Shown: positions 26,181 through 35,623, counted from the first letter of the stretch. The stretch is DNA of 64,000 nt from Bacillus sp. A301a_S52 (GCA_024701455.1 JABXYP010000001.1:810001-874000), one strand, 5' to 3'. Numbers and translations: made by a program. The notes: a model not told the origin generated them from the sequence alone.

Positions 26181-27293
26181 TTATGTCTCTTTATGAGATT
26201 CAACCTGTTTAAAGCTAAATGTTTCACCAGGTTTAAGGGATTGAACTAGCGGAAGGTCCTCATCAATGACTTTGCCAATAATGTTGACTGCTGGATCATA
26301 GGCTAGCTCACGTTTGACAATTTGTAATTCACCTTGGTATCGGCCATACCGTTCGTTATCGATTGTAATTGATCCCGCCTGACGCATTTCTTCCCCTGTG
26401 GAGGGGTTCCCCCTAGTTGAACGAGCTGTAATGACGATCTTCCCTTTTTGAGCATATGCCCGCGATGTCTCTGATCGGATAACGTCACGAGCAGGATCTA
26501 ACCGTTGACGGTGCAATTGGTTTAGCACGGCGTATTCAGCATCATCCATGTCAAAAAAGCATGTACGAAGGGTGATGACACCTTCTTCACCGTACTGGCG
26601 AAAGAGCTCGCTCGTTTCTACTGATATGGCAGGGTCCCCTATATAAACATGGTCGATGGCGCACTGATCCCATAATTCCTTTGCCGCTGCAAATGGTGGA
26701 ACGTGCCGATGTTTTTCAAGTGTCGGCAATCCTTTATGAAGAGGGCCTCTAAAAGTTAAATCCCCAGGCACAAATGCCATAGTTTTAAAGCCAAAAGAGC
26801 GCAGCCACTTATTCGTTTCTATCAACCAGTCTTTATCCAATCCAGTTTCAGGGCGTGGATAATAATTATGGCATACGTCACAATGATCTTTAATTAAACC
26901 TTGATCCAATAAGTTATAGGCCTTTTTATAAGATAGCGTACTGGCATTAAGAACAACTGTCATTGTTTTTGAGATTTTGATGATCGCCTCATTGCTAAAG
27001 CCATAATCCACCCTTAATCCTGTGATCCCTTTCTCAATCAACATATCAACGCTATCAATATCAACATTTAAGTAAGATAAAGAAGTAGGAGAAACATCTG
27101 CAATCAAGCTCATACCTAAGTCTTTAGCTTGTTGCCCAAGTATATTTATGGCGCCTATATACATGTGTGGGTCATCTTCGGGAATGTGCAGGGAGGTGAA
27201 GATAGACTGGAACCCTGATTGCTTCATACGTTCTAAATAATATTTTTGTTCTTGTTCGGTTTGTTGACCTAAAAATATCGATACGCCTTTCAA
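26181..27293 (-). CDS. mupG: 6-phospho-N-acetylmuramidase MupG (DUF871)
   Basis: A 370-residue DUF871 protein: an N-terminal TIM-barrel part (GVSIFLGQQTEQEQKYYLERMKQSGFQSIFTSLHIPEDD) and a C-terminal cyclophilin-like part (about 255-365, with RSETSRAYAQKGKIVITARSTRGNPSTGEEMRQAGSI). In Staphylococcus this family hydrolyses MurNAc-6-phosphate-GlcNAc imported by MurP. It is the last gene of murR-murQ-murP-mupG. The longest frame starts at GTG 27302, which abuts GGAG; I prefer TTG 27293, 8 bases after GGAG, matching the usual M-x-G-(I/V)-S-I start. Confidence 0.9.
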   Translation of the reverse strand: MKGVSIFLGQQTEQEQKYYLERMKQSGFQSIFTSLHIPEDDPHMYIGAINILGQQAKDLGMSLIADVSPTSLSYLNVDIDSVDMLIEKGITGLRVDYGFSNEAIIKISKTMTVVLNASTLSYKKAYNLLDQGLIKDHCDVCHNYYPRPETGLDKDWLIETNKWLRSFGFKTMAFVPGDLTFRGPLHKGLPTLEKHRHVPPFAAAKELWDQCAIDHVYIGDPAISVETSELFRQYGEEGVITLRTCFFDMDDAEYAVLNQLHRQRLDPARDVIRSETSRAYAQKGKIVITARSTRGNPSTGEEMRQAGSITIDNERYGRYQGELQIVKRELAYDPAVNIIGKVIDEDLPLVQSLKPGETFSFKQVESHKET

Positions 27294-27372
27294 AACGAAC
27301 ACTCCTTTTCAGCTTAAATTGATAAAGAGAGACCGCCCAGGAAGTTACAGTCTCTCAATTTTGATTTAAGTC

Positions 27373-28734
27373 TTACTGAAGGTTTTGAGCCATTTCCTCG
27401 TTGTAACCAAATAAATAAGTAAAGATAAATCCACATGTATAAGCGATAACTAATCCAAGGAAATACATGATATATTGGTTATCAGCGATTAATGGTATAA
27501 GAGATAAACCAGAAACGCCAATACCGAGTGAAGCGGTGGATGTTAATGCCTGAAAAGCGCCACCGACAGAAGCACCTAAACAAGCGGTTATAAATGGGCG
27601 TCCTAACGGAAGGGTGACACCATATAAAAGCGGTTCTCCAATCCCTAAAAAACCTACAGGAAGGGCACCTTTAACGGTGTTTTTTAAACGGTGATTCTTT
27701 GTTTTTACTAATACAGCAATAGCGGCCCCCACTTGCCCGGCTCCTGCCATAGCTAAGATTGTTAGAAGGGGTGTTGCGCCTTGTGCGCTGATAAATTCTA
27801 AGTGAATAGGTGTTAACCCATGATGCATCCCCACCATAACAAGAGGAAGAAATGTTCCAGCTAAGATAGCACCAGCGACAACCCCGCCAATATCTAATAC
27901 ACTATTAATACCCATTGTCACCCCGTTGGCTATAAATCCGCCTACTGGCTGTAAGAGAACAATCGTTGTCACCCCGACTAATAAAACGGTTATGAAAGGC
28001 GTCATAATAATATCTAAAGAAATTGGGACGACTTTTCGGATACGCTGCTCCACAAATGCCATAAACCATGCTGCTAATATAATTGCAAATAGCCCACCTG
28101 TCCCAGGGACTAGCTCTTCACCAAAAAGCGTAATATTTGCTAATGCAGGATTAATAATGAGTATCCCAGCAATCGCGCCTAATGCTGGTGTACCACCGAA
28201 TTCTTTTGCTGTATTCCATCCGACTAAAATACCTAAATAGGTGAAAATACCGCCGCCAATAACGAGTAAGATCTGAAGCCACGTTGTTTCTGGATCAACT
28301 CCAGCATTTTGCGCAAAACTCGCCCCTCCGTTAATTAGACCTGACGCAACGAGTGCAGGAATAAGCGGAATGAAAATGTTCCCAATTCTTTTTAAAAAGT
28401 TTTTGACTGGTGTGTTATTCTTTTTTTTAATGGTTCTCTTTACGTCATCAGCAACGTGGTCAGAATCTGCTACTTCGCCAAGGTCAAGTCCAGTAATATG
28501 ACAGAGTTGTTCAGCTACTTTAGTGACTGTTCCTGGTCCAACAATAATTTGTAACGTGTCGTCTTCCACAACACCCATTACGCCTTCGACTTTTTTTAAA
28601 TCAGCCAAACGGACTTTTTTATAGTCGTGGACTTCCAAGCGAATTCGTGTCATACAATGGGCGATTCGTTTAGTATTGTCTTTTCCACCGGTATGGTCTA
28701 GAATCCCTTGAACGATGACGTTTTCTTTCGTCAT
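27373..28734 (-). CDS. murP: PTS transporter MurP, EIIBC for MurNAc(-GlcNAc)
   Basis: The 453-residue protein has an N-terminal EIIB domain (phosphorylation site C27 in RIAHCMTRIRLEV) followed by a ten-helix EIIC domain (about 110-450). There is no EIIA domain, so it must borrow a glucose-type EIIA. The sequence is of the sucrose/MurNAc EIIBC class, and its place between murQ and mupG fixes the substrate as MurNAc or MurNAc-GlcNAc. The gene lies 20 bases after murQ. Confidence 0.92.
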   Translation of the reverse strand: MTKENVIVQGILDHTGGKDNTKRIAHCMTRIRLEVHDYKKVRLADLKKVEGVMGVVEDDTLQIIVGPGTVTKVAEQLCHITGLDLGEVADSDHVADDVKRTIKKKNNTPVKNFLKRIGNIFIPLIPALVASGLINGGASFAQNAGVDPETTWLQILLVIGGGIFTYLGILVGWNTAKEFGGTPALGAIAGILIINPALANITLFGEELVPGTGGLFAIILAAWFMAFVEQRIRKVVPISLDIIMTPFITVLLVGVTTIVLLQPVGGFIANGVTMGINSVLDIGGVVAGAILAGTFLPLVMVGMHHGLTPIHLEFISAQGATPLLTILAMAGAGQVGAAIAVLVKTKNHRLKNTVKGALPVGFLGIGEPLLYGVTLPLGRPFITACLGASVGGAFQALTSTASLGIGVSGLSLIPLIADNQYIMYFLGLVIAYTCGFIFTYLFGYNEEMAQNLQ

Positions 28735-28754
28735 GATACAATCCCCCTAATGTA

Positions 28755-29642
28755 TTATTGAATGGCATATTTTACAAATCCATTCGCTTCTTCTAAACTT
28801 TTCTTGGCCTCTGGTTCACTTTTTCCCGTTAAAATCATGATGATCGCCACTTTCACAGAGCCATTTGCTTCTTCAAGTTTTTTAGAAGCGGTCATGGCAT
28901 CAGTATCGGTTGCTTCCATAAGAATTCGTTGAGAACGCAAGGCGAGCTTTTCGTTTGTCGGCTGCAAATCTACCATCAGATTTTTATACACTTTTCCAAG
29001 TCCGATCATCGTGGCAGTCGAAATCATGTTCAAGACTAATTTCTGTGCAGTTCCTGCTTTTAATCGTGTTGAGCCAGTTAAGATTTCACTTCCAGTGTTC
29101 ACTTCAATTGGGTGCGTTGCTTCTGTAGATATAGGAGCATTGATATTACATGAAAGGCTTCCTGTTAATGAGCCGACGCTATTAGCATATTGAAGTCCGC
29201 CAATGACATAAGGGGTACGTCCACTAGCAGCAATACCGATGACGGTGTCATTCGCGTTTAGGGAAATCGACTTTAAATCTGCTTCACCTAAGCTTGGAGA
29301 ATCTTCAGCACCTTCTACTGCATGAATAAACGCTTTTTCACCGCCAGCTATTAAGCCAATGACTAAGGTTGTGTCTACACCGAATGTTGGCGGACACTCG
29401 GCAGCATCTAATACACCTAAACGCCCACTCGTGCCAGCACCTAAATATATGAGACGCCCCCCTTTTTTCATGCGTTCGATCGTTTGCTCAACGAGTTTTG
29501 AAATGTGGTTTAATTGTTGCTTAATGGCAGATGGCACATAGTGATCTTCAGAGTTCATGAGCTTTAAAACGTCATAAGTGCTTCTTTCATCTAAATCCAT
29601 TGAATTTTCATTTCTCTTTTCTGTACGAAGCTTATCTAACAT
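28755..29642 (-). CDS. murQ: N-acetylmuramic acid 6-phosphate etherase MurQ
   Basis: The 295-residue protein has the MurQ signatures: LRTEKRNENSMDLDERST at the start, YLGAGTSGRLGVLDAAECPPTFG (the SIS sugar-phosphate site) and IGIAASGRTPYVIGGL. It removes D-lactate from MurNAc-6-phosphate to give GlcNAc-6-phosphate. I set the start at ATG 29642, with GAGGGG upstream and the family start MLDKL; the longer frame to 29663 adds seven residues without a good ribosome site. The C-terminal 60 residues form the usual helical tail. Confidence 0.95.
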   Translation of the reverse strand: MLDKLRTEKRNENSMDLDERSTYDVLKLMNSEDHYVPSAIKQQLNHISKLVEQTIERMKKGGRLIYLGAGTSGRLGVLDAAECPPTFGVDTTLVIGLIAGGEKAFIHAVEGAEDSPSLGEADLKSISLNANDTVIGIAASGRTPYVIGGLQYANSVGSLTGSLSCNINAPISTEATHPIEVNTGSEILTGSTRLKAGTAQKLVLNMISTATMIGLGKVYKNLMVDLQPTNEKLALRSQRILMEATDTDAMTASKKLEEANGSVKVAIIMILTGKSEPEAKKSLEEANGFVKYAIQ

Positions 29643-29685
29643 AACGCCCCTCATTCCTATCAAAAATAATTTTGTTCACGCTTTC

Positions 29686-29714
29686 ATTATAATGATAATG
29701 AAATTAATTATCAA
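29686..29714 (-). promoter_or_regulatory. Sigma-A promoter of murQ-murP-mupG
   Basis: On the minus strand TTGATA (29714-29709) and TATAAT (29691-29686) are separated by 17 bases. The predicted start near 29679 leaves a 5' leader of about 37 bases before murQ. Confidence 0.75.
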
Positions 29715-29715
29715 T
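29697..29715. promoter_or_regulatory. MurR operator-like site 1, inside the murQ promoter
   Basis: AATGAAATTAATTATCAAT matches site 2 at 15 of 19 positions and lies between -10 and -35. It also sits in an inverted repeat TGATAAT/ATTATCA (29693-29713). Confidence 0.6.
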
Positions 29716-29730
29716 ATATTTTTATTGATT

Positions 29731-29749
29731 ATTGAAATTCAATTTCAAT
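29731..29749. promoter_or_regulatory. MurR operator-like site 2, upstream of the murQ promoter
   Basis: ATTGAAATTCAATTTCAAT is the core of a perfect 23-bp palindrome centred on C29740. Its centre lies 34 bases from that of site 1, about three helical turns. GAAAT-N-ATTTC-type palindromes are typical of RpiR-family repressors such as the adjacent murR product. Confidence 0.6.
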
Positions 29750-29756
29750 AAAGGGG

Positions 29757-29787
29757 TTAAAGAAGACATGGTATGAGCCCATGTCTT
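29757..29787 (-). terminator. Hairpin between murR and murQ
   Basis: AAGACATGG and CCATGTCTT form a 9-bp stem with a 7-base loop right after the murR stop. On the minus strand it is followed by CTTTAA, a weak T run. Confidence 0.55.
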
Positions 29788-29794
29788 TGCGCCG

Positions 29795-30649
29795 TTATAG
29801 TCTTTTCTCTTCTGTTTTCTGACGTGATTTGTCAAAGGGCTCCAATAGGTGTTCGCCGATTTGGTGGAAGACAGACACATACAAGCTGTCAATAAGGTTT
29901 AGCTGACTTGTTCTTGAAGCGATGCTTCCGATTCGTTGTTCAACTTCTATATTTGGTATTAAAAGAGGTATATCAGCTTGTTTATAAAGTGGTGACGTGT
30001 TGGAGGAAGTAATCGCTATGACTGTAGTTCCTTGTTCTTTCGCATAGGCCGCCAGTTCAATCACTTCTCTCGTTTTTCCTGAGGTACTGATGCAAATAAG
30101 GACATCTTCAGGTGCCATCATTGTGATGAAAGGGATCATATAATGATAATCTGTAGAGGCTACACTATGGAAACCGAGACGCATGAATTTATATTGACCA
30201 TCTACACTAGAGGTAAAGGACCCGCCAACACCGAAAAAGCCGATTTTTTTAGCAACGCTTAATGTATCAACAGCTTTCGAGAATTCTTGAGAACTTAACG
30301 TATTAAAGGACATCTCTAATGCGGATTGGTTTAAAGAAGACACTTTTTGAAACAGCATATGGGGTGTGTCACTTGTCTCTAATAAGGACGCACTATTAAT
30401 AGTTGCTTTACCCCGTGTCAGTTCTTTTGCAAGGGCGAGTTTAAACATTCTAAAACTGTCGACACCAACCCGTCTACAGAAGCGGACAATACTCGCTTCA
30501 CTGGCATGCGCTTGTTGAGCTAACTCTTTTGTAGTCAAGTTAGGGATAAATTCAGGGTGTGTCAGCACATAGCGAGCGACTTTCTTTTCTGCAGCGGAGA
30601 AAGAAGATAATTGTTGTTCTATTTTAGTTAAGATCACCGATTGGGACAT
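29795..30649 (-). CDS. murR: MurR, RpiR-family transcriptional regulator
   Basis: The 284-residue protein has an N-terminal RpiR helix-turn-helix (LTTKELAQQAHASEASIVRFCRRVGVDSFRMFKLALAKE, about 35-75) and a C-terminal SIS sugar-phosphate domain (about 120-260, ICISTSGKTREVIELAAYAKEQG). MurNAc-6-phosphate is the expected effector. It is transcribed in the same direction as murQ but separated by a hairpin and by the operator-bearing promoter, so murQPG can be controlled apart from murR. ATG 30649 is preferred over GTG 30658; AGAAGTGAT lies upstream. Confidence 0.9.
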   Translation of the reverse strand: MSQSVILTKIEQQLSSFSAAEKKVARYVLTHPEFIPNLTTKELAQQAHASEASIVRFCRRVGVDSFRMFKLALAKELTRGKATINSASLLETSDTPHMLFQKVSSLNQSALEMSFNTLSSQEFSKAVDTLSVAKKIGFFGVGGSFTSSVDGQYKFMRLGFHSVASTDYHYMIPFITMMAPEDVLICISTSGKTREVIELAAYAKEQGTTVIAITSSNTSPLYKQADIPLLIPNIEVEQRIGSIASRTSQLNLIDSLYVSVFHQIGEHLLEPFDKSRQKTEEKRL

Positions 30650-31101
30650 CGTTATCACTTCTTTTTTATAAATTTCTTATTTAAATCATGCGTGATTTGG
30701 ATGATGAAATCAAGTAGCAACCTCTTAACATTTACATGCTAACTCAATATATGTGTCGTATAATGATCATAGCAAGGAAGCATTATGATCACTTGTTTTA
30801 AGTCTCGACCCTTTGATTATCACAGATAACCCCGTTCATAGAGAGGAAACTAAATCTATTAAGGTGGGGGCTAACGGCCGGTCGGTAATGTCGTGATTAA
30901 CCTCAACTATAAGTAAGATAAAGACGAAAATACCCGACTGGTTGACGGTTCGTTATATTACAAGATAATGGTCCTGATACTGCTCACTCTCTAGGAGTCA
31001 TCACCTTTCTTTAAACACAAATAATTGTTATAGACTATTCTCCTTGTTTGTTTTGAAAATTTAATTGAGATAGTCATTCAAATATAAAGGAGATGTCATG
31101 A
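30650..31101. other. Intergenic region between murR and 31102, with a repeat copy
   Basis: Contains ATGATCA twice around AGCATT (near 30762-30790) and a palindromic-family copy at 30872-30960. No frame with a ribosome site is seen before 31102. The divergent promoters of murR and the next gene should lie here. Confidence 0.4.
30872..30960. repeat. Copy of the palindromic repeat family
   Basis: Left arm taacggccggtcggtaatg and right arm cccgactggttgacggttcg resemble the arms at 48638-48660 and 55047-55063. Confidence 0.45.
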
Positions 31102-31596
31102 ATGACCCAGTATATTTATATAGCATCACCTATGAGATTACCTGTGGGCTCATTCGGGGAACGACCTGTATCGCCTGAACAACCGAATGTCTTTAGAGAT
31201 GAATTAGATTTCACTCACTTATATTTTGAGAATAATTATGATAGCGATTCAAAACAAAGGTACACTTACAGCTCACACTTTTCATATAAGCATCAAGTTG
31301 CGGCAGACGCTAATCAAATTCCGCTAAGCAGTGACATGAAGGGAACTGCGGAAGAGAAGAAGTGTTTAGGAATTCTTTATTCCTATCTTGAAGAAGCTAT
31401 TCAACATAGTGGTATGATAGAATATTTTACTTCTTGGAACAGTGAGGAAGACTTAGCACTCTCGAAAAAGAGACATGTTCAATGGATAGATATTAAAGAC
31501 CCTTATGATCTCGTTTTAGATGACCGAGAATTTTTGAGAATAACCCTTTGGGATATAAATGCTTATGGCATAACCGATTCTCAAGAAAAAAACTAA
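31102..31596 (+). CDS. Protein of unknown function, 164 residues
   Basis: The gene has AAAGGAG 9 bases before ATG and ordinary coding composition, so it is likely real. I do not recognise a domain. The product is soluble, has no signal peptide or membrane segment, begins MTQYIYIASPMRLPVGSFG, and holds conserved-looking stretches ELDFTHLYFENNYDS and WIDIKDPYDLVLDDREFL. The N-terminal YIYIASPM resembles the start of nucleoside 2-deoxyribosyltransferase-like folds, but the rest does not support that. It lies alone between murR and the AraC gene. Confidence 0.7.
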   Translation: MTQYIYIASPMRLPVGSFGERPVSPEQPNVFRDELDFTHLYFENNYDSDSKQRYTYSSHFSYKHQVAADANQIPLSSDMKGTAEEKKCLGILYSYLEEAIQHSGMIEYFTSWNSEEDLALSKKRHVQWIDIKDPYDLVLDDREFLRITLWDINAYGITDSQEKN

Positions 31597-31710
31597 AAGG
31601 TCATGTCCAGTGTTTAGGTAGAAGATGTCCTATTGTAGAGTTGCGCGTGAAAAGGTATTGATAGAGTAAGATAATCATTTTGTGACTCTTATGGGAGAGG
31701 AGGACCATCC

Positions 31711-32688
31711 TTGTCACACGACATTTATCATCGGTTAGTTCAAGAAACAGATGAAGAACAGGCGATTTTACAACGTGATAAAAAGGTGAAGAAGGATTTG
31801 TATACGAATCATCGTGATTTTATTATCCAAAGTGATAAGCTGATGGAGCCTCACACGATGATTATGGTTAGAAAGCATACAAGGTTTGTAGATTTTCCAA
31901 AGCATAAGCATGATTATATTGAAATGAATTATGTCTTTAATGGGAAACTTGAGCAACAAGTGGGGGATGTCCCACTTGAGTTGCAAACCGGAGAATTACT
32001 TCTGTTAAATCAATTTATTGAGCATGAAATTAAAGCGTGCGGTAGAGAAGATATCATTATTAATTTTATAATCCGACCACACTTTTTTGACTACATTTTC
32101 ACCTACCTAGCAGCGGACAGTACTGAACATAACATTCATGATTTTCTCATTAATAGTCTGTTTGAACATACGCAAAAGGGGCAGTTTCTGTATTTTGCTG
32201 TATCTGAAGTGACAACTATTCAAACACTTCTCCAAAAAATCATTATAGAAATCATGGAGCCAAATGTCTTTTCACAATCATCCATAAAGCTGTACATGGG
32301 TCTTCTTATGATTGAGTTAATAAAGCATTCAGATAAAATGAAAAGGCTCACTGATACGACTAGCCAACAACAGGTGATCATGGCGTCTTTAAAGTATATT
32401 GAAGAGAACTATCAGCAAGCTTCTTTGTATGAATTAGCGGATAAGCTTAATCAAACTCATTATGGGTTAAGTAAAAAGATTAAAAAGGTAACAAGCAAAA
32501 CGTTTAAAGACCTCTTACAAGATAAGCGGCTAACTGTTGCAAGAGAATTACTGAAAAGTGAAGATATAGCCATATCTGCTGTGGTGGAACAGGTCGGTTA
32601 TGATAATGTAAGTCATTTTTATCGGATTTTTAAAACGAAATATGGCGTAACGCCTAAACAATTTCGCGAACAATTTAGGCAGAAGTAA
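31711..32688 (+). CDS. AraC-family regulator, probably of rhamnose use
   Basis: The 325-residue protein has an N-terminal cupin sensor (FPKHKHDYIEMNYVFNGKLEQQVGDVPLELQTGELLLLNQFIEHEI, about 65-110) and a C-terminal AraC double helix-turn-helix (about 225-320, ending VGYDNVSHFYRIFKTKYGVTPKQFREQFRQK). The start is TTG 31711 with GGAGG 7 bases upstream. It is immediately upstream of rhaB-rhaA and separated by a terminator, so it is the likely rhamnose-responsive activator. Confidence 0.88.
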   Translation: MSHDIYHRLVQETDEEQAILQRDKKVKKDLYTNHRDFIIQSDKLMEPHTMIMVRKHTRFVDFPKHKHDYIEMNYVFNGKLEQQVGDVPLELQTGELLLLNQFIEHEIKACGREDIIINFIIRPHFFDYIFTYLAADSTEHNIHDFLINSLFEHTQKGQFLYFAVSEVTTIQTLLQKIIIEIMEPNVFSQSSIKLYMGLLMIELIKHSDKMKRLTDTTSQQQVIMASLKYIEENYQQASLYELADKLNQTHYGLSKKIKKVTSKTFKDLLQDKRLTVARELLKSEDIAISAVVEQVGYDNVSHFYRIFKTKYGVTPKQFREQFRQK

Positions 32689-32730
32689 AAGGGATGTGTT
32701 TGTAAAATATGAACACACCCCTTTTTAATT
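32687..32730 (+). terminator. Terminator after the AraC gene
   Basis: AAAAGGGATGTGTT pairs with AACACACCCCTTTT (one mismatch), followed by TAATTT. Confidence 0.7.
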
Positions 32731-32810
32731 TATTCAGTTTAATGCAAATAAGGACAAAAACAAAGTGAATGACGTTATTAAAATGTCCTTCTAATTATCA
32801 TAAGCTAACA

Positions 32811-32824
32811 ATAAAGCGCTTACA
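32811..32824 (-). promoter_or_regulatory. cre site upstream of rhaB
   Basis: On the minus strand TGTAAGCGCTTTAT fits the cre consensus except at position 13. It lies 16 bases before the rhaB start. An AAGGACA/TGTCCTT inverted repeat (32750-32756 and 32784-32790) just upstream could bind the AraC regulator. Confidence 0.55.
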
Positions 32825-32840
32825 AGAAAGAGGTGGCGGA

Positions 32841-34253
32841 ATGACGACAGGCAGTATAGCGGTCGATATTGGGGCATCAAGTGGTCGGATAATCAAAGGT
32901 TATCTAGAAAAGAATCAGTTAAAGTTAGACGAAATATACCGATTTGAAAACAAGATCGTTCAAAAAGGAGATTACGTTTGTTGGAAGATTGACACGCTAT
33001 TTGAAGAAATCATCACTGGCTTACAGCTGTGTGCAAAAGGAAAGGAAGAGCTCACAAGTATTGGTATTGATACATGGGCAGTCGATTTTGTCCTTTTAGA
33101 TAAAAATGATCAGTTATTAACAGATGCTGTCGCTTATCGTGATCCACGAACAGATGGCATGATGGAAGACGTTTTTGAGATTATTAGTAAAGAAAGGTTG
33201 TACTTAGAAACGGGGATTCAGTTTCAAAAATTTAATACGATTTATCAACTTTACTATTTGAAAAAGATCTATCCTGATTTGCTTCAAAAGGCAACCTCTT
33301 TCTTGATGATCCCAGATTACTTGAATTTTTTACTGACAGGTGTCAAAGCAAATGAATATACAAATGCCACAACCACACAATTAGTGAATGCTTTTACAAA
33401 AAAATGGGACACAGATTTAATCGAGAAGTTAGGCATTAATCCAGAGATGTTCCATGAAATTTTGCCACCAAAAACAAAGCTAGGTCAATTAAAAGAAGAA
33501 GTAGTAGAGGAAGTAGGGTTCAATTTGGACGTCATTTTACCGGCCACACACGACACAGGATCGGCAGTTGTATCTGTTCCTGAAGTGAGCGACACAATTT
33601 ACATTAGCTCTGGGACGTGGTCATTGATCGGTGTGGAAAATACATTCCCGATTTGTGTGACAAAAGCGTTGGATGACAATTTTACGAACGAAGGTGGCAT
33701 TGATTATCGCTACCGATTCTTAAAAAATATCATGGGACTATGGATGATTCAGGAAGTGAAACGCCAATACAATGATCAGTATAGTTTTGCTGAATTGGTC
33801 GCACTCGCTCATGAGGCACATCCTTTTCAATCGATAGTCAACGTTGATGATGACCGCTTTCTAAAGCCAGAAAACATGATCGAAGAGATAAAAAAATATT
33901 GTGCTGAAACGGGTCAAGTTGCCCCCTCCACACCTGGAGAAGTAGCTAAGTGCGTTTTTGGCAGCTTGGCAGATAGCTATCAAAAAGCGATTAACCAAAT
34001 TGAAGAGATCTATGAAAAAGAGTTTCATACGATTAATGTTATTGGAGGAGGAAGTCTTAATGAGATGTTGAATCAATTGATTGCTGATACAACAGGTAAA
34101 GAGGTGCTTGCAGGTCCAGTAGAAGCGACGGCGATTGGCAATATAGTCGTTCAGATGATGGCAAATGGAGAGTTAGAAGGAATAGAACAGGCAAGAAATC
34201 TCGTGAAAAACTCGTTTGGCATCAAAAAATATAAGGCAGGAACTGCAGAATAG
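32841..34253 (+). CDS. rhaB: Rhamnulokinase RhaB
   Basis: The 470-residue FGGY-family kinase begins SIAVDIGASSGRIIKGYL (phosphate-1 motif) and has SIGIDTWAVDFVLLD and ATHDTGSAVVSVP, all of the rhamnulokinase branch, plus the C-terminal NVIGGGSLNEMLNQLIADTTG. It phosphorylates L-rhamnulose. The frame is open from 32769, but GAGGTGG points to ATG 32841. It precedes rhaA by 24 bases. Confidence 0.94.
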   Translation: MTTGSIAVDIGASSGRIIKGYLEKNQLKLDEIYRFENKIVQKGDYVCWKIDTLFEEIITGLQLCAKGKEELTSIGIDTWAVDFVLLDKNDQLLTDAVAYRDPRTDGMMEDVFEIISKERLYLETGIQFQKFNTIYQLYYLKKIYPDLLQKATSFLMIPDYLNFLLTGVKANEYTNATTTQLVNAFTKKWDTDLIEKLGINPEMFHEILPPKTKLGQLKEEVVEEVGFNLDVILPATHDTGSAVVSVPEVSDTIYISSGTWSLIGVENTFPICVTKALDDNFTNEGGIDYRYRFLKNIMGLWMIQEVKRQYNDQYSFAELVALAHEAHPFQSIVNVDDDRFLKPENMIEEIKKYCAETGQVAPSTPGEVAKCVFGSLADSYQKAINQIEEIYEKEFHTINVIGGGSLNEMLNQLIADTTGKEVLAGPVEATAIGNIVVQMMANGELEGIEQARNLVKNSFGIKKYKAGTAE

Positions 34254-34277
34254 ATTTTTCATAATGGAGGGATCATC

Positions 34278-35534
34278 ATGGCTACAAAAGACAACTTTGA
34301 ACGTGCAAAAAAGGAATATGAAAAATGGGGTGTAAACGTTGAAGAAGCCCTTAATAAACTAAAGTCTATCCCCATTTCTATCCACTGTTGGCAAGGGGAT
34401 GATGTAACTGGTTTCGAAGTCAATCAGCAAGCATTATCTGGAGGAATTGATGTAACAGGAAACTACCCAGGAAAAGCCACAACACCAGAAGAATTAAGGC
34501 GTGATTTAGAAAAGGCCCTCTCACTTATACCAGGCAAGCATCGGGTGAACCTTCATGCCATCTATGGCGAAACGAATGGTGACGTGGTAGAGAGAGATGA
34601 GTTAAAGCCAGAGCACTTTAAAAATTGGGTGAACTGGGCGAAAGAACGTGGACTTGGACTCGATTTTAACCCAACCCTTTTCTCCCATCCAAAATCCGCT
34701 GATGGCTTAACGTTAGCCCATCCAGATAAAAGTATCAGAGACTTCTGGATTAACCACTGCATTGCTAGTCGGAAAATTGGTGAATACTTCGGTAAAGAGC
34801 TAGGAACACCTGCATTAACAAATCTTTGGATTCCAGATGGCTATAAAGATTTGCCTAGTGATCGTTTAACGCCAAGGAAACGATTGAAAGAGTCATTGGA
34901 TGAGATTTTTGCGGTTGAAGTTGATGACCGCTACAACGTTGATGCTGTTGAAAGTAAACTATTCGGAATTGGATCAGAAGCTTATGTTGTGGGGTCTCAT
35001 GAATTTTATATGGGGTATGCATTGAAAAATAATAAGATTTGTCTATTAGACACAGGACATTACCATCCAACAGAAATGGTGTCAGATAAAATCTCTTCCA
35101 TGCTTCTCTTTAGTGATAAGGTAGCTTTACACGTGTCTAGACCTGTTCGCTGGGATAGTGACCACGTCGTTATTTTAGATGATGAATTAAAAGAAATCGG
35201 CCTCGAAATTGTCCGTAACGAGGCACTCGATAAAGTCCGGATCGGCTTAGACTTTTTCGATGCAAGCATCAATCGCGTTGCTGCTTGGACAATCGGAACA
35301 CGTAATATGATTAAGGCATTACTTTATGCTATGCTGACACCAACTGACTATCTCAAACAGCTCCAAGAGGAAGGGGATTTTACAAAACGGCTAGCATTAA
35401 TGGAAGAGTTTAAAACGTATCCATTTGGTGCCGTGTGGGATCACTACTGTGAAGAAATGGGTGTTCCGGTAAGAGAAGCATGGTTAGAAGACGTGAAAAA
35501 GTATGAACAGGAGATTTTATTAAATAGACCGTAA
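34278..35534 (+). CDS. rhaA: L-rhamnose isomerase RhaA
   Basis: The 418-residue protein has the complete RhaA pattern: [18 protein letters not shown] near the start, [24 protein letters not shown], and metal-ligand region [23 protein letters not shown] with [14 protein letters not shown]. It converts L-rhamnose to L-rhamnulose for RhaB. GGAGG precedes ATG. A strong terminator follows, and neither rhamnulose-1-phosphate aldolase (rhaD) nor a rhamnose transporter is present in the window. Confidence 0.96.
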   Translation: MATKDNFERAKKEYEKWGVNVEEALNKLKSIPISIHCWQGDDVTGFEVNQQALSGGIDVTGNYPGKATTPEELRRDLEKALSLIPGKHRVNLHAIYGETNGDVVERDELKPEHFKNWVNWAKERGLGLDFNPTLFSHPKSADGLTLAHPDKSIRDFWINHCIASRKIGEYFGKELGTPALTNLWIPDGYKDLPSDRLTPRKRLKESLDEIFAVEVDDRYNVDAVESKLFGIGSEAYVVGSHEFYMGYALKNNKICLLDTGHYHPTEMVSDKISSMLLFSDKVALHVSRPVRWDSDHVVILDDELKEIGLEIVRNEALDKVRIGLDFFDASINRVAAWTIGTRNMIKALLYAMLTPTDYLKQLQEEGDFTKRLALMEEFKTYPFGAVWDHYCEEMGVPVREAWLEDVKKYEQEILLNRP

Positions 35535-35581
35535 GCACCGACTATACTAATCACGGCGCTATATCATACAGGTTCATCTCC

Positions 35582-35623
35582 AATAGCCATACATCTAAAG
35601 CCTGTTTTAGATGTATGGCTATT
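35582..35623 (+). terminator. Terminator after rhaA
   Basis: A perfect 18-bp stem (35582-35599 with 35606-35623) and 6-base loop. The following T run is weak. Confidence 0.65.
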
